A DNA stretch of 64,000 nucleotides from Diplolepis rosae (Eukaryota > Arthropoda > Insecta > Hymenoptera > Diplolepididae). The stretch spans positions 6,014,001 through 6,078,000 of the forward strand of contig JAPYXD010000484.1 of NCBI GenBank assembly GCA_030998225.1, given 5' to 3'. Under the pieces are notes generated by a model. The model searched no databases. It was not told the origin of the DNA and saw nothing but the letters and a program-made list of their open reading frames with translations. Below are positions 11,491 through 23,660 of this stretch, piece by piece; position 1 is the stretch's first letter; each line of letters opens with the position of its first letter. The translations under genes and the position numbers were made by a program.

Positions 11491-11520
11491 GAGCTACAAT
11501 ACACCTCGCTGCATGCGAGC

Positions 11521-12865
11521 TTTCAGAACTTCAAGTTCTAAAACGTATTGTTTTATAAATATCAAATTCGAAAAAAATAGAAAGACAGATTTGGCAGGGT
11601 TATTTTATGTTTCCTCTTAACACATATACTCATACACGCAGAAGAGAGCATAGTAATCATTACGATAAAACATAGTACTTTGGTTACAGCCTGGAAACTT
11701 AGACAATCATTCATCGCTAAAATAATAACGATATTGGTAAATATTGGAATATGCGCTATGTTATATAGGTATTCGGTTTAATGGAACGATTCGTAATGTT
11801 TCATGTGCCCTTAGCGATAGATATCGGAATAGTTCCAATGTTCCATCACTGCAACTGTTACTACACCGAATAAAATCTCTTACGCATTTCACATGAGGTG
11901 TCGTTACAATTTTTGTAAACGACTTTTTATGTGATATTGGTATAAAAGAATACGAAGAAAGCACACCACTCTGCTTGCGAAAAACGCACGGCACCCGTAC
12001 TCTCTCTGTATGGCCAAATTGGTTTGACAATATATTGCAATACATTAGATTCGGCAACTTCAGTGTATTGCTGTACGTTGTCAAACCAACTTAGTCATAC
12101 CGAGAGAGTACGGGTGCCGTGCGTTTTTCGCAAGCAGAGTGGTGTGTTTTCTTCGTATATCGGCTTTGCTATTTTGGCATACTGATGTCCATACGAAATT
12201 CGCTTAAATTTGTGCAATGAATGTGTTGCGATTTTAGTAAATTCAGATTTGTGCAAAATTCGGAAGAGATTTTTTTCGGTGTACTTAAAGCGTCCGTTCA
12301 ATCGGCGTGTCGTATTCGATTTTCGATTGTTTGTTCACAATAAAAGTGTCATGTGCGTCGGAAAAAATCAACTCTTCTACTTTCAAAATAAATGACGCAA
12401 GTTTATGCAGATATTAATAATAAATATCAGTTTTTGTATGCTTTTTATATCAACAACATAATCCTAGCCTCAAATTATGAAATTTTTTAAAAATAATTTT
12501 ACATTCTTTCAGTCATTTGTTTTTCCTCAAGAAAAATACCATATTTTATCAGATAAAGGTGGATTATTAATATATTATAAATATTATTATATTCAATTTA
12601 TTACTGGTATTATTATTTTGTAAGCTAATATAATATATAAATAATGCAAAATTTATTTGAAAACTTAAAATTTGCCATTTTAAAATAAATGTAACGATTT
12701 ATAAACATTGAATTTAAGTAGTATTTCTATTATTTACTATCTATCTATTAGTATCATAAATTTAGAAATTGAATAAGTATATGGTTACTTTTTTATATTT
12801 TGTAATGTGAATGAAATTATGTAATTATATAATATTATTCATTATATTAAATATAATAGTAATGA
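11521..12865 (+). repeat. Dispersed repeat, copy 2
   Basis: Same-orientation copy of the repeat at 2370-5002. It matches from TTCAGAACTTCAAGTTC through the AT-rich tail with ATTAAATATAATA. It lacks the 1251-bp and 460-bp insertions of copy 1 but carries its own 420-bp element at 11863-12282. No gene is seen. Confidence 0.8.
11863..12282. mobile_element. 420-bp TIR/foldback element
   Basis: The ends ACACCGAATAAAATCTCTT and its complement (one mismatch) are 19-bp TIRs. ACT occurs immediately outside both ends. A long inner palindrome lies at about 11955-12020 against 12085-12150 (CACGGCACCCGTACTCTCTC and complement). It has no coding capacity. Its insertion point is only a few bases from that of the 2706-3956 element in the other repeat copy. 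Confidence 0.75.
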
Positions 12866-13375
12866 TACTATAATATATTATGAATAATGTAATATCATGA
12901 ATATTTATTACAAATAAAAAACAAGAAAATAATTTTAATAAATAAAATAAAAATCAATTTATGTGTCGGAGATATGAAACAACAAAATTATTGCAAAAAA
13001 TTATGTTGGGTTTTTTTATCAATTTATATTGAATTTCAGTTTCTTTTTACTACACAAATGATTTTTATAAGAATTACTACAGATTGAAAAGGATCGTGCA
13101 ATCAAAATAGATTATTTATGACACACGACAGTGCGGGCTACAATAATTAACTTTTGAAACATCATAAATAGCGAATTTGGTTATATTTAACATTGCAAGG
13201 CTTTCAATGTTTACGTGCAGACTATTTCCATCCAGTACGCTTAAAACTGAACCTCGCGTTGCCGGAACCTCGGTTTAGTGTTTTCTTATATAAAAACCTA
13301 GAAAATATTGGAATGATTACTATTTTTCTCTCAGTCTACAACAGACATATTCAATTTAAAATTCGCTCCGATGAT
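12866..13375. other. Noncoding, AT-rich
   Basis: Very AT-rich from 12866 to about 13080. No feature is recognised up to the tRNA-like sequence. Confidence 0.4.
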
Positions 13376-13475
13376 GTCCTCCGACGAGAATCGAACTCGG
13401 GACCGCCGTTTCAACCCTACATCGCTACCTAATCGCTTGAAACTGCGTGTCGTACGCTACCACTAAGCTAATGCA
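13376..13475 (-). other. tRNA-like sequence with internal hairpin
   Basis: On the minus strand an A box (TAGCTTAGTGG, 13460-13470) and a B-box-like GAGTTCGATTCTC (about 13383-13395) are present about 75 nt apart. Between them GTTTCAA and TTGAAAC form a 7-bp stem that could be an intron or an inserted arm. No convincing acceptor stem is visible. It is probably a tRNA-derived SINE or tRNA pseudogene. Confidence 0.35.
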
Positions 13476-14090
13476 TGAAATGTACATGGCTCGAATAATA
13501 TATATCTTAAAGAGGCAACGAGATTCTACCGCTAGAACGTCCAGAATATGAATGTTATAAACAGTTTTGTGAAACACGGAGTTCTAAACTGTATCGATTA
13601 CTACCACTTTTGATATTTTTGTTCTTTACTCGTGGAGAACGTCAAGTTCTAAATCGTAGAAACATCGTCATTAATGTCGATTGTTTCGCATTCAGGACTT
13701 GTCTTTTTAATTCTTTGATGACTACTATTCGTCATAAAATCATAAATTTACAATTTACTTACAGTTCTGAACGTTCATTGAATGATAACAAAATTTTTTT
13801 TCAAAATAAAATTAATTATTATGTTTATACTTAGGATCCTTCAAGCATACACAGTCTGTCATTAAATATATGCTACTTTTTAATTTACTGGGACAAAAAC
13901 TATAATTATTTAGTTTTCGAACAAAATATATTCCATCGTTCGATAAACGTTCAGAACTATAAGTACATAAATTTAAGTTTAGAACGTCAAGTTCTAAATT
14001 TCAGATATTCAAGGGCAAATCAAGATATACTTAAAAATAGTTGTTCTGTTCAAAAATCAGTATCGAGTTTCCAATGTTTCGAACATCCTG
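13476..14090. other. Noncoding with GAACGTCAAGTTCTAAA motifs
   Basis: Motifs like GAACGTCAAGTTCTAAA occur near 13637 and 13981, resembling the start of the dispersed repeat (GAACTTCAAGTTCTAAA). They are probably diverged repeat fragments. No gene is seen. Confidence 0.35.
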
Positions 14091-14877
14091 TACGGAGAGA
14101 ACTTAGAGTATATGCTACTATTCCCGTTTAGTAAGCTAATTTATAGTAATAACAACTACTCGTTGGTTCAGAAATACTAAACAACGTTCTCTTGATTCTA
14201 CTAAACAGAATAGTACGAACGCTGACTATTTGTTTAGTAGAATCAACTGTATAGCCCTCTGACCTGACGCTCCTGATGTCAATGCTCGTACGTTCTGACG
14301 TCATCAACGCGTTCTTACCAACTGTCGCACGTTTCGTTGATTAACGTGCTTAAGGATTAATTCCTGGTTTTTCAAGCTGCTGGCAACTAGTCTCGATAGG
14401 CGAATGGTTAGGCTTGTTGATTTGCGTGCGTTAGGTTAGGCGTTCGAATTCCCTCCATTGCGTGCGAAATTTTAATTATTAAGCAAACGTTAAAAATTGC
14501 GATTACCAATTAATTATAAGTAGATTCATGTATATCTTAACAAAAATCATGTGTTATGTGTAATTATATTTTTTTTAGGATTCTTATTTATAATTTTAAG
14601 CGCGGTTTTAATAATCACTGAAGAGCAGCACCTAATGCGCACGCAGTCGCATGTACGATTCTTGTTTAGTAAAACGCACTCAACTTCAGTATGTTCTACT
14701 AAACAAGAATCGAATGTGCGACTGCGTGCACAGTAGAATCTTTTCATCGACCAGTGAAATCGACTAAACTCGCGTTTAGTAGATTATACCGTCGAATTAA
14801 CCCGTCCATAATTTACTATTCCGCTTAGTAGCTCTAACCCTTGCAAGGGTGGGAGCTACTAAACATTTTTCTCCGTA
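14091..14877. mobile_element. TIR element with TTTAGTAG motifs
   Basis: TACGGAGAGAA at 14091 and TTTTCTCCGTA ending at 14877 are inverted ends. GTTTAGTA/TACTAAAC motifs recur through it. A strong hairpin lies at about 14639-14728 (GCACGCAGTCGCA and complement). A tRNA-like stretch lies at 14380-14455. It has no transposase. Confidence 0.5.
14380..14455 (+). other. Degenerate tRNA-like segment
   Basis: ATAGGCGAATGGTTAGGC and, about 35 nt later, GGCGTTCGAATTCC resemble the A and B boxes of a tRNA gene. Acceptor and anticodon stems are not convincing, so it may be a tRNA-derived remnant. Confidence 0.25.
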
Positions 14878-16949
14878 TTTACTGATATTTACAAACTTTC
14901 ATTAGGATCTGGTACACAGACAAAATTTGTCGCTTAAAATTTAACAGACTATTCGAAGAATACAGAAGAATGAAAGAGATACATACATATGCATCTCTCT
15001 CTATCTTTTTTATGATTTTCTACTTCATGCGTTTAGTATTACTCTTTCATGGGACTCCGTCTTGGCATCACAACAGCATTAATTAAATATAGGTACACAA
15101 TTTAAAAAGGCTGCCGCTTTTGGGGCTATGCACGCTAAAAAAACAGTTATAATATTCAGAAATTTTATTATAATTTATAGGAATTTTTAGTCATACGAGG
15201 AAAAATACACTACAGTTTAGTAAATGTGCACTGAAGACTAAAAAATTTCGAGCTGCATAGTTTAATCATAAGATCGCTGAATCTAACGATTTTATTCCCA
15301 TTTTTACATTCTCATCATTTGAGAAGGTATTGGTTTTATGTAAAAAATGACTTCAAATTTGCCTAAAATCTCGACGTTTTGAGACACCCTGAGTAGGATA
15401 AAATGGTTTTTACAAAAGTGTCTATCTGCATTGGGCAGATTTTGATCTTCTTGTTTGTGGCTTTGTGTTAAGGTTGCTAAGGTAGAAAACAGGCGTATTA
15501 GTCATGTGTGTATTAGTCATGTAAAGTCCAGTACTGACACGCTAACAATACAAACATTCATTACACATTTAAACAGTGTTGCCACCGACGATTATGTGTG
15601 TAATTTACTAAATATTACTACAGGCATCAACCAATTACTTTATGGAACTGTTTCTTGTTTTTGGAGCGTTATTCGAATTTTTTTGTTACAAAGTACCAAA
15701 TTGACTACTACTTTTAGAACCATTATTATGCAATTCGAAGTTCTATTTCTATTTTTTTTTAAATTTTTGGTTGAAAGTTTATATATATTGCCGATATAAA
15801 AAATATAAATATCTAAATTATAAAGTTCAGAATAATTATTTATTATTCATTGAAAACATATGACATGAGGTTTACAGAACTACCAATATTTTAAGCGCCT
15901 AAGTGAGAGAAAAAGAATAGTTTTAAAGTTAAAAAATACCGGTTTTTAATCAGAATCTGGAAAAGTCGGGAGATTTAACAGAAAAATCGGTATATCGGGA
16001 GGAGAGACTATAAATCGAGAGCTGTGGCAACACAGCATTTAAATTAAAAAATATAATGTCACTGTAAATGGCCAAAAATCTTCTGGCACGGAAGCTCTAC
16101 TTTTTAAGTAATTGAATTTTATATTGTTTTCTGATGGGTGGAAAACATAGATTTGCTTATAAAGATATTAAAATTCTTTTTTTAGTTTAAGTATGATTTT
16201 TTTTACAATTAATTAGGTTTCATAAATTCTCGAAGTACAGGTTTGGCGCCATTGATGAATACGTAATTTTCCTTATGCTTGCTGTCTTGCCTGTCATGAC
16301 TTACAGTCAATTTCAAAGTCTTTTCACTAAACTCAAATTTTTACTTATTTGAAAACTTCAAGTATGATAGTAATTATTCACACTACAAATTGTGAGAATT
16401 AAAATTATCTAGAATATATATGTTTTTATCATGACACAGAATTTTGCACGGACACTTTATTGATCACATGTAGAATTGTTATTATCCTATGCCTTGCTTT
16501 TCTCCAAACACCCAGTATGTTAAAGGTTTTCATAGCAACCGGATCGACCCCTAAAGTAAAATTTACCCCATGTAGCTTTTCGTATCGATTGTTTTCTTGA
16601 TACATGAGCTCCTGCGAAAACTGTACAATATCTAATGTATACCAAAATTAAGTGCAAGTTTTTAAGATGTTTTGTGGTAGAATAGTTAATAAATAGTCAT
16701 TAATCACTATGTTTTTACATTATTTTCATATGAGAAGGTATTAAAATTGTGTAAAATTTAATATCTTGATTCAGATTTGTTAGTTTTTATGCATATATTT
16801 GTCATTTCCATATTCAGACTTATTGACACACAGAATAGTATATGATTGGAATAGTAACATTTTCTTCCTAAGTGATTTACACGGAGAAATATTTTATTGT
16901 AATATTTGTGAAAATTTTTCCTATATTTTACCATATTCACTTAGCAAAG
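14878..16949. other. Noncoding, no recognised feature
   Basis: Two kilobases without recognisable exons or transposon ends. A 114-codon frame at 15455-15799 has no family resemblance and I treat it as chance. A CACGGAGAAA motif near 16880 resembles the end of the next element. Confidence 0.4.
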
Positions 16950-16951
16950 TA

Positions 16952-17876
16952 CACGGAGAAACTCTACATTGTAAAATTTAGTATTCTTATATTTATTTTT
17001 ACTAAAATCAATGGGAAATGAGGATATAACGTCAGTTTTTTATAAATTACTATTTTGAATATTAAACTATGGAGTTACTAATAAGATTGAAGAAAATGGT
17101 GAAATAATTGTATTCATGCCTAAAAACAAAAGCAACTTTTATTTCTTGAAATTGTAAAATCGTGATCGACACATCGAACCAATTATATTGAAGTAAACCC
17201 AATTAATGTTTTATTTATTCCTAAAACAGAACGTTAAGTTTCCAAAAGACAATGGTAAAGTCACATCTTCTATCTAACCGATTAACCATAGTCTTTGGGA
17301 GATAGTGGAACCATATTTATAACTTTTCCTATCGAAAATAGGGAATAATTGCACCTTCATAATAAAAAAATGCAGTCATTCGTAAATTTTACCATAGATC
17401 TTATTAGTTTTTGAGAGCTACATAAAGAGAGTATTAATAAACACAGTTACATAATCATAACGGAAATTTTGGCAACGTACTATTCCAATATATGAAGTAT
17501 TCGATTGCAAAATATTCAAGTCTTTCTTTCTTCATAGTTCATTACTATTGACAATGGTAATTTCTCTAAACTATTTTGCAATTTATATTATTCAAAAGAC
17601 TAATTCTTGCATTGATTGTTTTACTTTCTATTTAAACAGGTATCACTTATTTTTAGTTTCAATTTGCCATCAAAGATATTAATCTTTGCAACTCTCAATG
17701 GTAATTTATAAAGTTGCACTATATTTACAATTGGTTCAGAAAATGTATTTCCTGCTACCGCTATGGTAAATAAAACTACTTTTGTTACTATATCCTCGCT
17801 TCCTATTGACTTTTAGTAGAAATAAATATAATAATACTAGATTTTACAATGAAGAGTTTTTCCGTGTAGGGATATT
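16952..17876. mobile_element. TA-flanked MITE with CACGGAGAAA ends
   Basis: CACGGAGAAACTCTACATTG at the left is inverted at the right (about 17840-17876). The similarity runs about 40 nt into TTGTAAAATTTAGTA. TA stands outside both ends (16950-16951, 17877-17878). It has no gene. The size (925 bp) and TA duplication suggest mobilisation by a Tc1/mariner transposase. Confidence 0.7.
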
Positions 17877-18027
17877 AGAAAAATTTTGTAAAGTTTGCAA
17901 AACTCTGTATAGTAAAATTGGGAGCTCATGATCACAGCCATTTACTACTTTCTATAGAAAAAAATTTTAATCGTTTTGAAATTCGTTGTCAGAAACTGAC
18001 CGGGAATCAGTCGGGCACTAGTCAAGT

Positions 18028-18439
18028 ACCTTGGCGAAAGTTTCGGATTGTGAATTTATTCCAAACCAATGCGACCCATTCAGAAATCTGTTTCTGAACC
18101 AATCCGAGTTATTCCGAAAAAATCCGAAGCCAGTTGCAATTCGTATTAATCAGAGGCCCATTTAAAATCAATCCGAACTCTTAATCCGAATGAATTCGAC
18201 CAATCCGAATCAGTCCAAACTTTCAATCCGAATGGATCCGAATGAATCCGAAATTGACCGGATTTATTCGGATTGAAATTTCAGATTGATTTTGAATTGG
18301 CTTCGGGTTGATTCGGATTGCAAATTTGCTTTGGAGTCATTCGGAATAACTTGGTTTAGTTCGGAATCAGATTCCGGAATGGCTCGGAATAGTGCGGATT
18401 GATTCGGAATGAATTTCAATCCGGAACTTTCACCAGGGT
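18028..18439. repeat. Foldback made of TCCGAA/TTCGGA units
   Basis: The left half is filled with AATCCGAA-type hexamers, the right half with the complement ATTCGGATT. The outer ends ACCTTGGCGAAAG and CTTTCACCAGGGT are imperfect inverted repeats. A diverged fragment of the same family lies at about 22453-22520. Confidence 0.65.
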
Positions 18440-19172
18440 GAACCTATATGATGTTTAAAAATTTTTTTAAATTTTCAAAGATGTTATGCAGTAGTTTTCC
18501 TTAAGGGCATGTGTTCGGGTGCTTTGAACCATTTAGCGAGATCGCAGTCTTTGTCGTTTGTTTTCTTTTGTGTTCGTTTACTTATCTTAGTAGGCTCTGC
18601 GCTGACCTTTCAGGTTAACGTCGTGCAAGTATCAAAATTAATTACCCTCCCCCACGACGTTCAGTTGGGATGTTTAGTTATGGGACTTCCCTTTGGGTTT
18701 TTGTTTAAAATGGGGGAGATTTAGTCACATTTCACCCTTGGCAACGAGAGGGATCCTCGACAGAATAGTGAAACGTGCCGTTACTTTTCTCTTCTTGACG
18801 AAAGGCTTGTGGATTACGCGTGTGCCCCTGTGGATTGTGTGCGAAGTGGGTAACAGTGTTCAGTTGTCCGAAGCATATTCCAAGCGGATTGCGTGAGTTT
18901 TGAAATGTTTTGACAGCGCTCTGAGCATTGTCATAGGCAATACCAAAGATTGGCAGAGTGAACGAAGAAAGCGAATTGTCGGAAGAGCTCTGTCAACCAA
19001 TCGCATTAAAAGGCCACATCGTCAAGAAGAAAGTGAAACTGGCAGTGAATTGTAATTTAAAATCACTACTGCGATTAAAAAGTATATTAATGAGTTTATT
19101 CCAGAATAATTTGTAATAATCACTAATTATTATCCATCCTCTAATAATTTTCAAACTAATTTTAATGCTAAG
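18440..19172. other. Noncoding, moderately GC-rich
   Basis: Several open frames of 60-70 codons exist at 18509-18896, but none resembles a known family and no splice structure is evident. Confidence 0.35.
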
Positions 19173-19520
19173 TTTCTGGCGGGTTCCTGGTCGAATAGCC
19201 CGACCGGTTCCCGACCAGCCTTCACGTCGGGAAGATAACCATACCAGCGTGACGTTATGGCGGGTTCCTGGTCGAATAGCCCGACCGGTTCCCGACCAGC
19301 CTTCATGTCGGGAAGATAACCAAACCAGCGTGACGTTTCTGGCCGGTTCCTGGTCGGATAGTCCGACCGGTTCCCGACCAGCCTTCATGTCGGGAAGATA
19401 ACCAAACCAGCGTGACGTTTCTGGCGAGTTCCTGGGCGGATAGCCCGACCGGTTCCCGGTTACAACTAGGGCTATCCGTCCAGATCTCGATCAGTTTCCT
19501 GGTTCGATTTTCACAAGGGT
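19173..19520. repeat. 82-bp minisatellite plus flanking repeat tail
   Basis: A unit of 81-82 bp (GGCGGGTTCCTGGTCGAATA...GTGACGTT) is repeated just over three times from 19173 to about 19460. Each unit contains the palindromic GAACCGGTCGGGCTAT motif on the minus strand. The tail 19435-19515 (GGATAGCCCGACCGGTTCC, GGGCTATCCGTCC) recurs at 42178-42262, so the array arose at the edge of a dispersed repeat. Confidence 0.8.
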
Positions 19521-19622
19521 AATAGCTAAGTAATATATGGCATTGATATAAAAAAGTACAAAAGAAAGACAGAACAGCAACTTTTTTACTAGTAAGAGTA
19601 TAACATTCTAATTACTCTACAG

Positions 19623-22090
19623 ATTCTAGTGGGAAGCTTCAAAATAAAGGTCAACCAAAAGTTGTTTCTATATATGTTGATGGTGGGAGAAGGTGTACTG
19701 GTGTCATGATCTTCGATCTAACAATTTTAGCTGTGCGTGATTGCTTCATAGAGTATACAGACGGGGAATTTGACCTGACTATTAAATTCGCAAATAATAA
19801 AAAGTCATATAAAGCTACATTAAAAATTTACTCTAAAAATCAACGAGAAGCAAAAATCTATGAAGTAGACCTTGTGGCTGTAACCGTGAGTAATTGAATA
19901 TTAATTTAAATTATAAACAAAAAATGTTGATGGTCTGAATTTTTTATAAATAAAAAATTGCAAAATGTATGATTTAGATCAAATCAAAATCATTTCTGAA
20001 AACATTTAGTTTATGGCATTTTTTCCAGCTTAGTGAGAAGGATAATCCTCCAAAATGTGAATGGACCTTTCAATTGCCTGAATCTGATAAACATGGTGAT
20101 AAAGGACAAATTACACTTATCCGTAATTTTAAAAACAAAGATGACGTAAGAACAATGGATGTTATATTCGACGATTGCAAGAAAATTTTAACTAAGGAAT
20201 ACAATTTATCGAAATCAATTTGCGTAAAAAGAGGCGCAACCTGGGAGACTAACGAAGTAAATACCTTTATCAACTTTAAAATAAATGTTTAACAAAACTG
20301 ATGAATGATTAATTAACATTATATATTCCAATATTTTTGATGTTCTTAGTTGGCTTTAGGGTCCAGAAAAAATAAAACTCAAAGTTTCATGTTTCTAAAA
20401 ACCTTACCCTCCACTTTACTTTACAAAGCCTTTACCAAGTCTGTTGCCAAATGCAACTCAGTTTTGATGAAAAATCCGTAGTGACAGGAGTGTTTCTCAA
20501 AAATTATGTGGTCACCTTATTCGCGACGAAATAAAAGGAAAATGAAAATTTGTGATTGTGTCACTTCAATTATTTTGTTCACCAACGATTTGTCCGTCTA
20601 CTTAATCAAATAACAGGTCAGTTTTTGTTTTGGTGATACTTTATTGTCATGAGTTCACAGTTCTTAGACTTTTTATTCTGTAATAATTCTTCTTAACTTC
20701 CACAATTTTACTGCATATATAATCTTTCTTAAGGGAATTTAAGAAAAAAAAAATTTTCCTGTATAGTTTTTTTTATGAATTCAGCTATTTAGACCGTTTT
20801 TACAGCTTTCACACGTACACGCACGTTATATCGTTTGTTACCACAATGTTTATCCGTTACACGTGCAAATATTTTACGTTTTTTCCGTTATATTTTTTTA
20901 TAGGAAAAAAAGTTTGCACAGTTTTTATTTAGTTAAATGTGCGATTGATTTATATCGTTTACCACTAGGTTCATCCGTCACATGTGCAATTTTTTAAGTC
21001 TCTTCTCTTTGTATTTTTGTAGAAAATATTTTTGGTACGGTTTAATTTCTGTAAATTTAGTTTAGACCAATCTTATAGTATATCACATGTACAATTCATT
21101 TATAGCGTTTTTACCACAATGTTCAGCGGTCACACGTGCAAATTTTTTAAGTTCTTCCCTTTGTATTTTTATAAAAAAAATTTTTATACAGTTTTTATTT
21201 TGTGTAAATTTAGTTATTTAGACCAATTTTATAGTTTCACATATACAATTCATTTATATCGTTTTTACCAAAATGTTTATCCGTCACACGTGCAATTTTT
21301 TAAGTTTTCCCCCTTAGTATTTTTACAGAAAAACTTTAACACAGTTTTCATTTCTTTTGCAAATTTAGTTATTTAGACCAATTTTATAGTTTCACATGTA
21401 CAATTCATTTATATCGTATTTATCACAGTGTTTATTAGTTACACGTGCAAATTTTTCTAAGTTTCTTCCTTTGTATTTTTGATAGAAATAATTTCTTACT
21501 GATGAGGACTCCAATCTGAGTCGAAACGTTTGAAAACATGAAATTTTTTCTGGACCTTAAAGCCAACTAAGAACATCAACAATATTTGAATATTAATACT
21601 AAGGGTCGATATAAGTCCTGTTCATTATTATCAACATTTAAAGAATTTTAAATCTTTCTGTGGAAAAAAGACGCTTTTGACTGCGCTGGGATTCGAGCCC
21701 AGGTCTTTCGATTGCCGGTCGACTGCTCTAACCACTGAGCTACACATGCGCCCGACATCTTCTCCATAGGAAGATCTCCTCATATCGCCTAGTGGCTCAG
21801 CCTTGCGGCTATAAATGATTTCAAGTTAATTAGTTGAATTTGAAATTTCTGCCACTGCCTAAATTATCGGAGAATCACTGGTCACGTATCAGATATATAT
21901 ATTTTTCTTTCAGGAAGATCAAGGAGCCCCTCTTTTCTTAGATGGCAAATTTGCAGGGGTTATGAGGCAACAAGAAAGTCCATCTAACTCCAGTCTTTTT
22001 GAAAATCTTTACTACGAAAAAGAATATTTCGAAAAACTTCCACAAAATCCTGCTAAAAATAAGAAACCGGCCAACAAGAAAAAAACATAA
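19623..22090 (+). CDS. Trypsin-fold serine protease homolog (gene A), exons 2-4
   Basis: Three exons join in frame: 19623-19885 (acceptor CTCTACAG, donor GTGAGTAA), 20029-20256 (acceptor TTTTCCAG, donor GTAAAT) and 21914-22090 (acceptor TTTCAG, stop TAA). They give about 222 residues, close to an S1 domain. The block CTGVMIFDLTILAVRDCF matches the Cys42-Cys58 region of trypsins, with Asp where His57 should be. EDQGAPLFLDGKFAGV matches the GDSGGPL region, with Gln in place of Ser195. It is therefore a non-peptidase S1 homolog, probably secreted as a regulator or venom-type protein (inference). The C-terminus is Lys-rich. Exon 2 begins in phase 1, as in gene B, but I did not find the signal-peptide exon upstream. 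Confidence 0.75.
20820..21480 (+). repeat. Tandem array with CACGTG in each unit
   Basis: Five diverged units of 121-155 bp; the recurring block CACACGTGCAATTTTTTAAG starts near 20860, 20981, 21133, 21287 and 21442. Other shared parts are GTTATTTAGACCAATTTTAT and TTCATTTATATCGTTTTTAC. Most units keep the E-box CACGTG. Confidence 0.75.
21499..21527 (+). ncRNA. Hammerhead ribozyme-like core
   Basis: CTGATGA (21499-21505) and GAAAC (21523-21527) are the two conserved hammerhead boxes. Between them GACTC (21507-21511) pairs with GAGTC (21518-21522), with one unpaired G beside the first box. Stems I and III were not resolved. Penelope-like elements are known to carry such ribozymes. Activity is not established. 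Confidence 0.55.
21679..21749 (-). other. tRNA pseudogene or tRNA-derived sequence
   Basis: On the minus strand TAGCTCAGTGGTTAGAGC forms a D arm and CTGGGCTCGAATCCCAG a perfect T arm. The acceptor stem is mostly mismatched, and C replaces the invariant T33 before the putative anticodon GGC. This argues for a decayed tRNA or SINE head within the gene A intron. Confidence 0.45.
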
Positions 22091-22887
22091 ACATCACATT
22101 AAGCATTACATTCGTCGTTAAGAATATATGAATTTTTGTGTTTAAAAAGTATTATACCAATAATACTTCAACAAAGAGTTTACTATTCAATAAACAAATT
22201 TAAAATCTATTCCAGAACTGAATCTCTAGTCGTTTTCCAATATTAATATTTAATGAAATTTTACATAGTTTAATTTCAGAAAATGTAGGAAAACGATGTG
22301 TACTGCGCTCAAATTTTAATTTGCAAAAGTGTAAATAACCAATGCATTTTTTGCATTTTTGTTACTTTATAATCATCTAGTCATTTGTTGGCGACTGTCA
22401 GACTTACAGAATAAAGAGACTGTCAATGAACACCTAATTGAATGTACTAACTAGCGAAAGTATCAGATTGAAATTCAATCCGAGCTTCCAATCCAAAGAA
22501 TTTTGTTTTGAGTCATTGCAATTATTATGTTGCCCGCATATACACTTTTTGGAAAAACCTCAAATTAACTTTTCTCAATATTAGCCACACATAACACAAG
22601 CCAGAGATATTAAACTAAGAGCTCCATTTCTTGCACATTAATATTGCTTCTACTTCATATTTAATATTCATTAACATTTGACTCTTGTTTATTGTAGAAT
22701 ATGAATATTTGGGAAGTTTTGTCGATTTACTTATATTTTTTTACAACCTATAAATAAATCATTACCAAAAAGCTGCGTACACGGAGAAAAAAATCAGCTT
22801 ATGTACGAAATATATATGCCAAAATAGTGATAGTTTACTAATTGTTCTGATTTTAAAGATATTCTAGCATAAACAATTTGATAGTTA
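22091..22887. other. 3' flank of gene A and spacer
   Basis: An AATAAA-containing stretch (CAATAAACAAAT near 22189) could serve gene A polyadenylation. A diverged TCCGAA-family fragment occurs at 22453-22520. Otherwise nothing is seen. Confidence 0.35.
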
Positions 22888-23086
22888 CACTCTAAAAACA
22901 AGTGTGTAATTGAGCGAAGTGTGTACTTACTAAACATTACCAACTCAATTTCTCGGGTACAAAACGTTAAAGTGTTTGAAAATTAAACGTTACGTTTGTA
23001 ATGTGTATTGGAAATACACACTTCGAATGCCCAATAAGTTACTATTGTGATTCACGTGCAGAAGTAACACACTTGTTTTTAGAGTG
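22888..23086. mobile_element. 199-bp MITE with TA target duplication
   Basis: CACTCTAAAAACAAGTGTGT at the left is inverted at the right (CACACTTGTTTTTAGAGTG), with TA outside both ends (22886-22887 and 23087-23088). It is non-coding. Confidence 0.8.
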
Positions 23087-23167
23087 TACATATAAATATT
23101 GCTGATTTATTAAGAAAAATAACAAATAATCCAGTCAAATTGTCATTTTACGCAGTATTAACTCACG

Positions 23168-23660
23168 AGCGCATTTTTTTGGTTTAATCGCTTCATTATT
23201 GGTCACTTATATACCATCTGGTTTTGTGACAAGAATTTAGGACCGAAACACGGGAAAATTTTTGGAGAAAAGTGCCAAACATCACATATGCGTAGATTGT
23301 TGCTCTCCTATGGAATTTAGCCAAGAAAACGTGAAGAGAGAAAAGAAAGTAGAAAAAATTATGAGAACTTAAAAAAAAATAATGTTCTAGCACTAATACT
23401 TTCCGAGATACAGCATTTCGAAGAAACCTCTTTTTTCGATTTTTCCCTGAAAATCGCTACTTTTCAAAAAACCATCTAGAATTTGTATAATTAATAGACC
23501 TACGCCAAAATTGTCTGCAGATGACTTAAAGTAGACGTAATTATCTTCAATTTAAGTTAAAGAACAACTCTTTAAGTCCAGTAGATCGGGAGCTATAACC
23601 ACTCAAAGTTGACACGTTTTTGCCTGTTTTTATGACCAAAAATCATAGGCTTAGTTTTTG
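23168..23660 (+). repeat. Outer inverted repeat, left copy
   Basis: Diverged inverted copy of 41425-41930. Recognisable blocks include GGTCACTTATATACCATCTG, GGAGAAAAGTGCCAAA, GTTGCTCTCCTATG and ATGACCAAAAATCATAGGC. The pair brackets the whole 23.7-41.4 kb complex. I see no gene in it; the minus-strand frame through it is unrecognised. Confidence 0.7.

Larger units (their letters stand above)
20325..21595 (+). mobile_element. Inverted-repeat element with hammerhead-like core, in gene A intron
   Basis: The ends (about 20325-20395 and 21528-21595) are inverted copies with GTTCTTAGTTGGCTTTAGGG-type sequence. The interior is a tandem array (20820-21480), and a hammerhead-like core (21499-21527) precedes the right arm. 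The layout matches 38543-41417. It lies wholly in the last intron of gene A. It has no coding sequence, and the boundaries and target duplication are uncertain. Confidence 0.6.

Noticed and set aside
15455..15799. 114-codon open frame
   Set aside because: No family features, hydrophobic low-complexity tail, no splice or promoter context.
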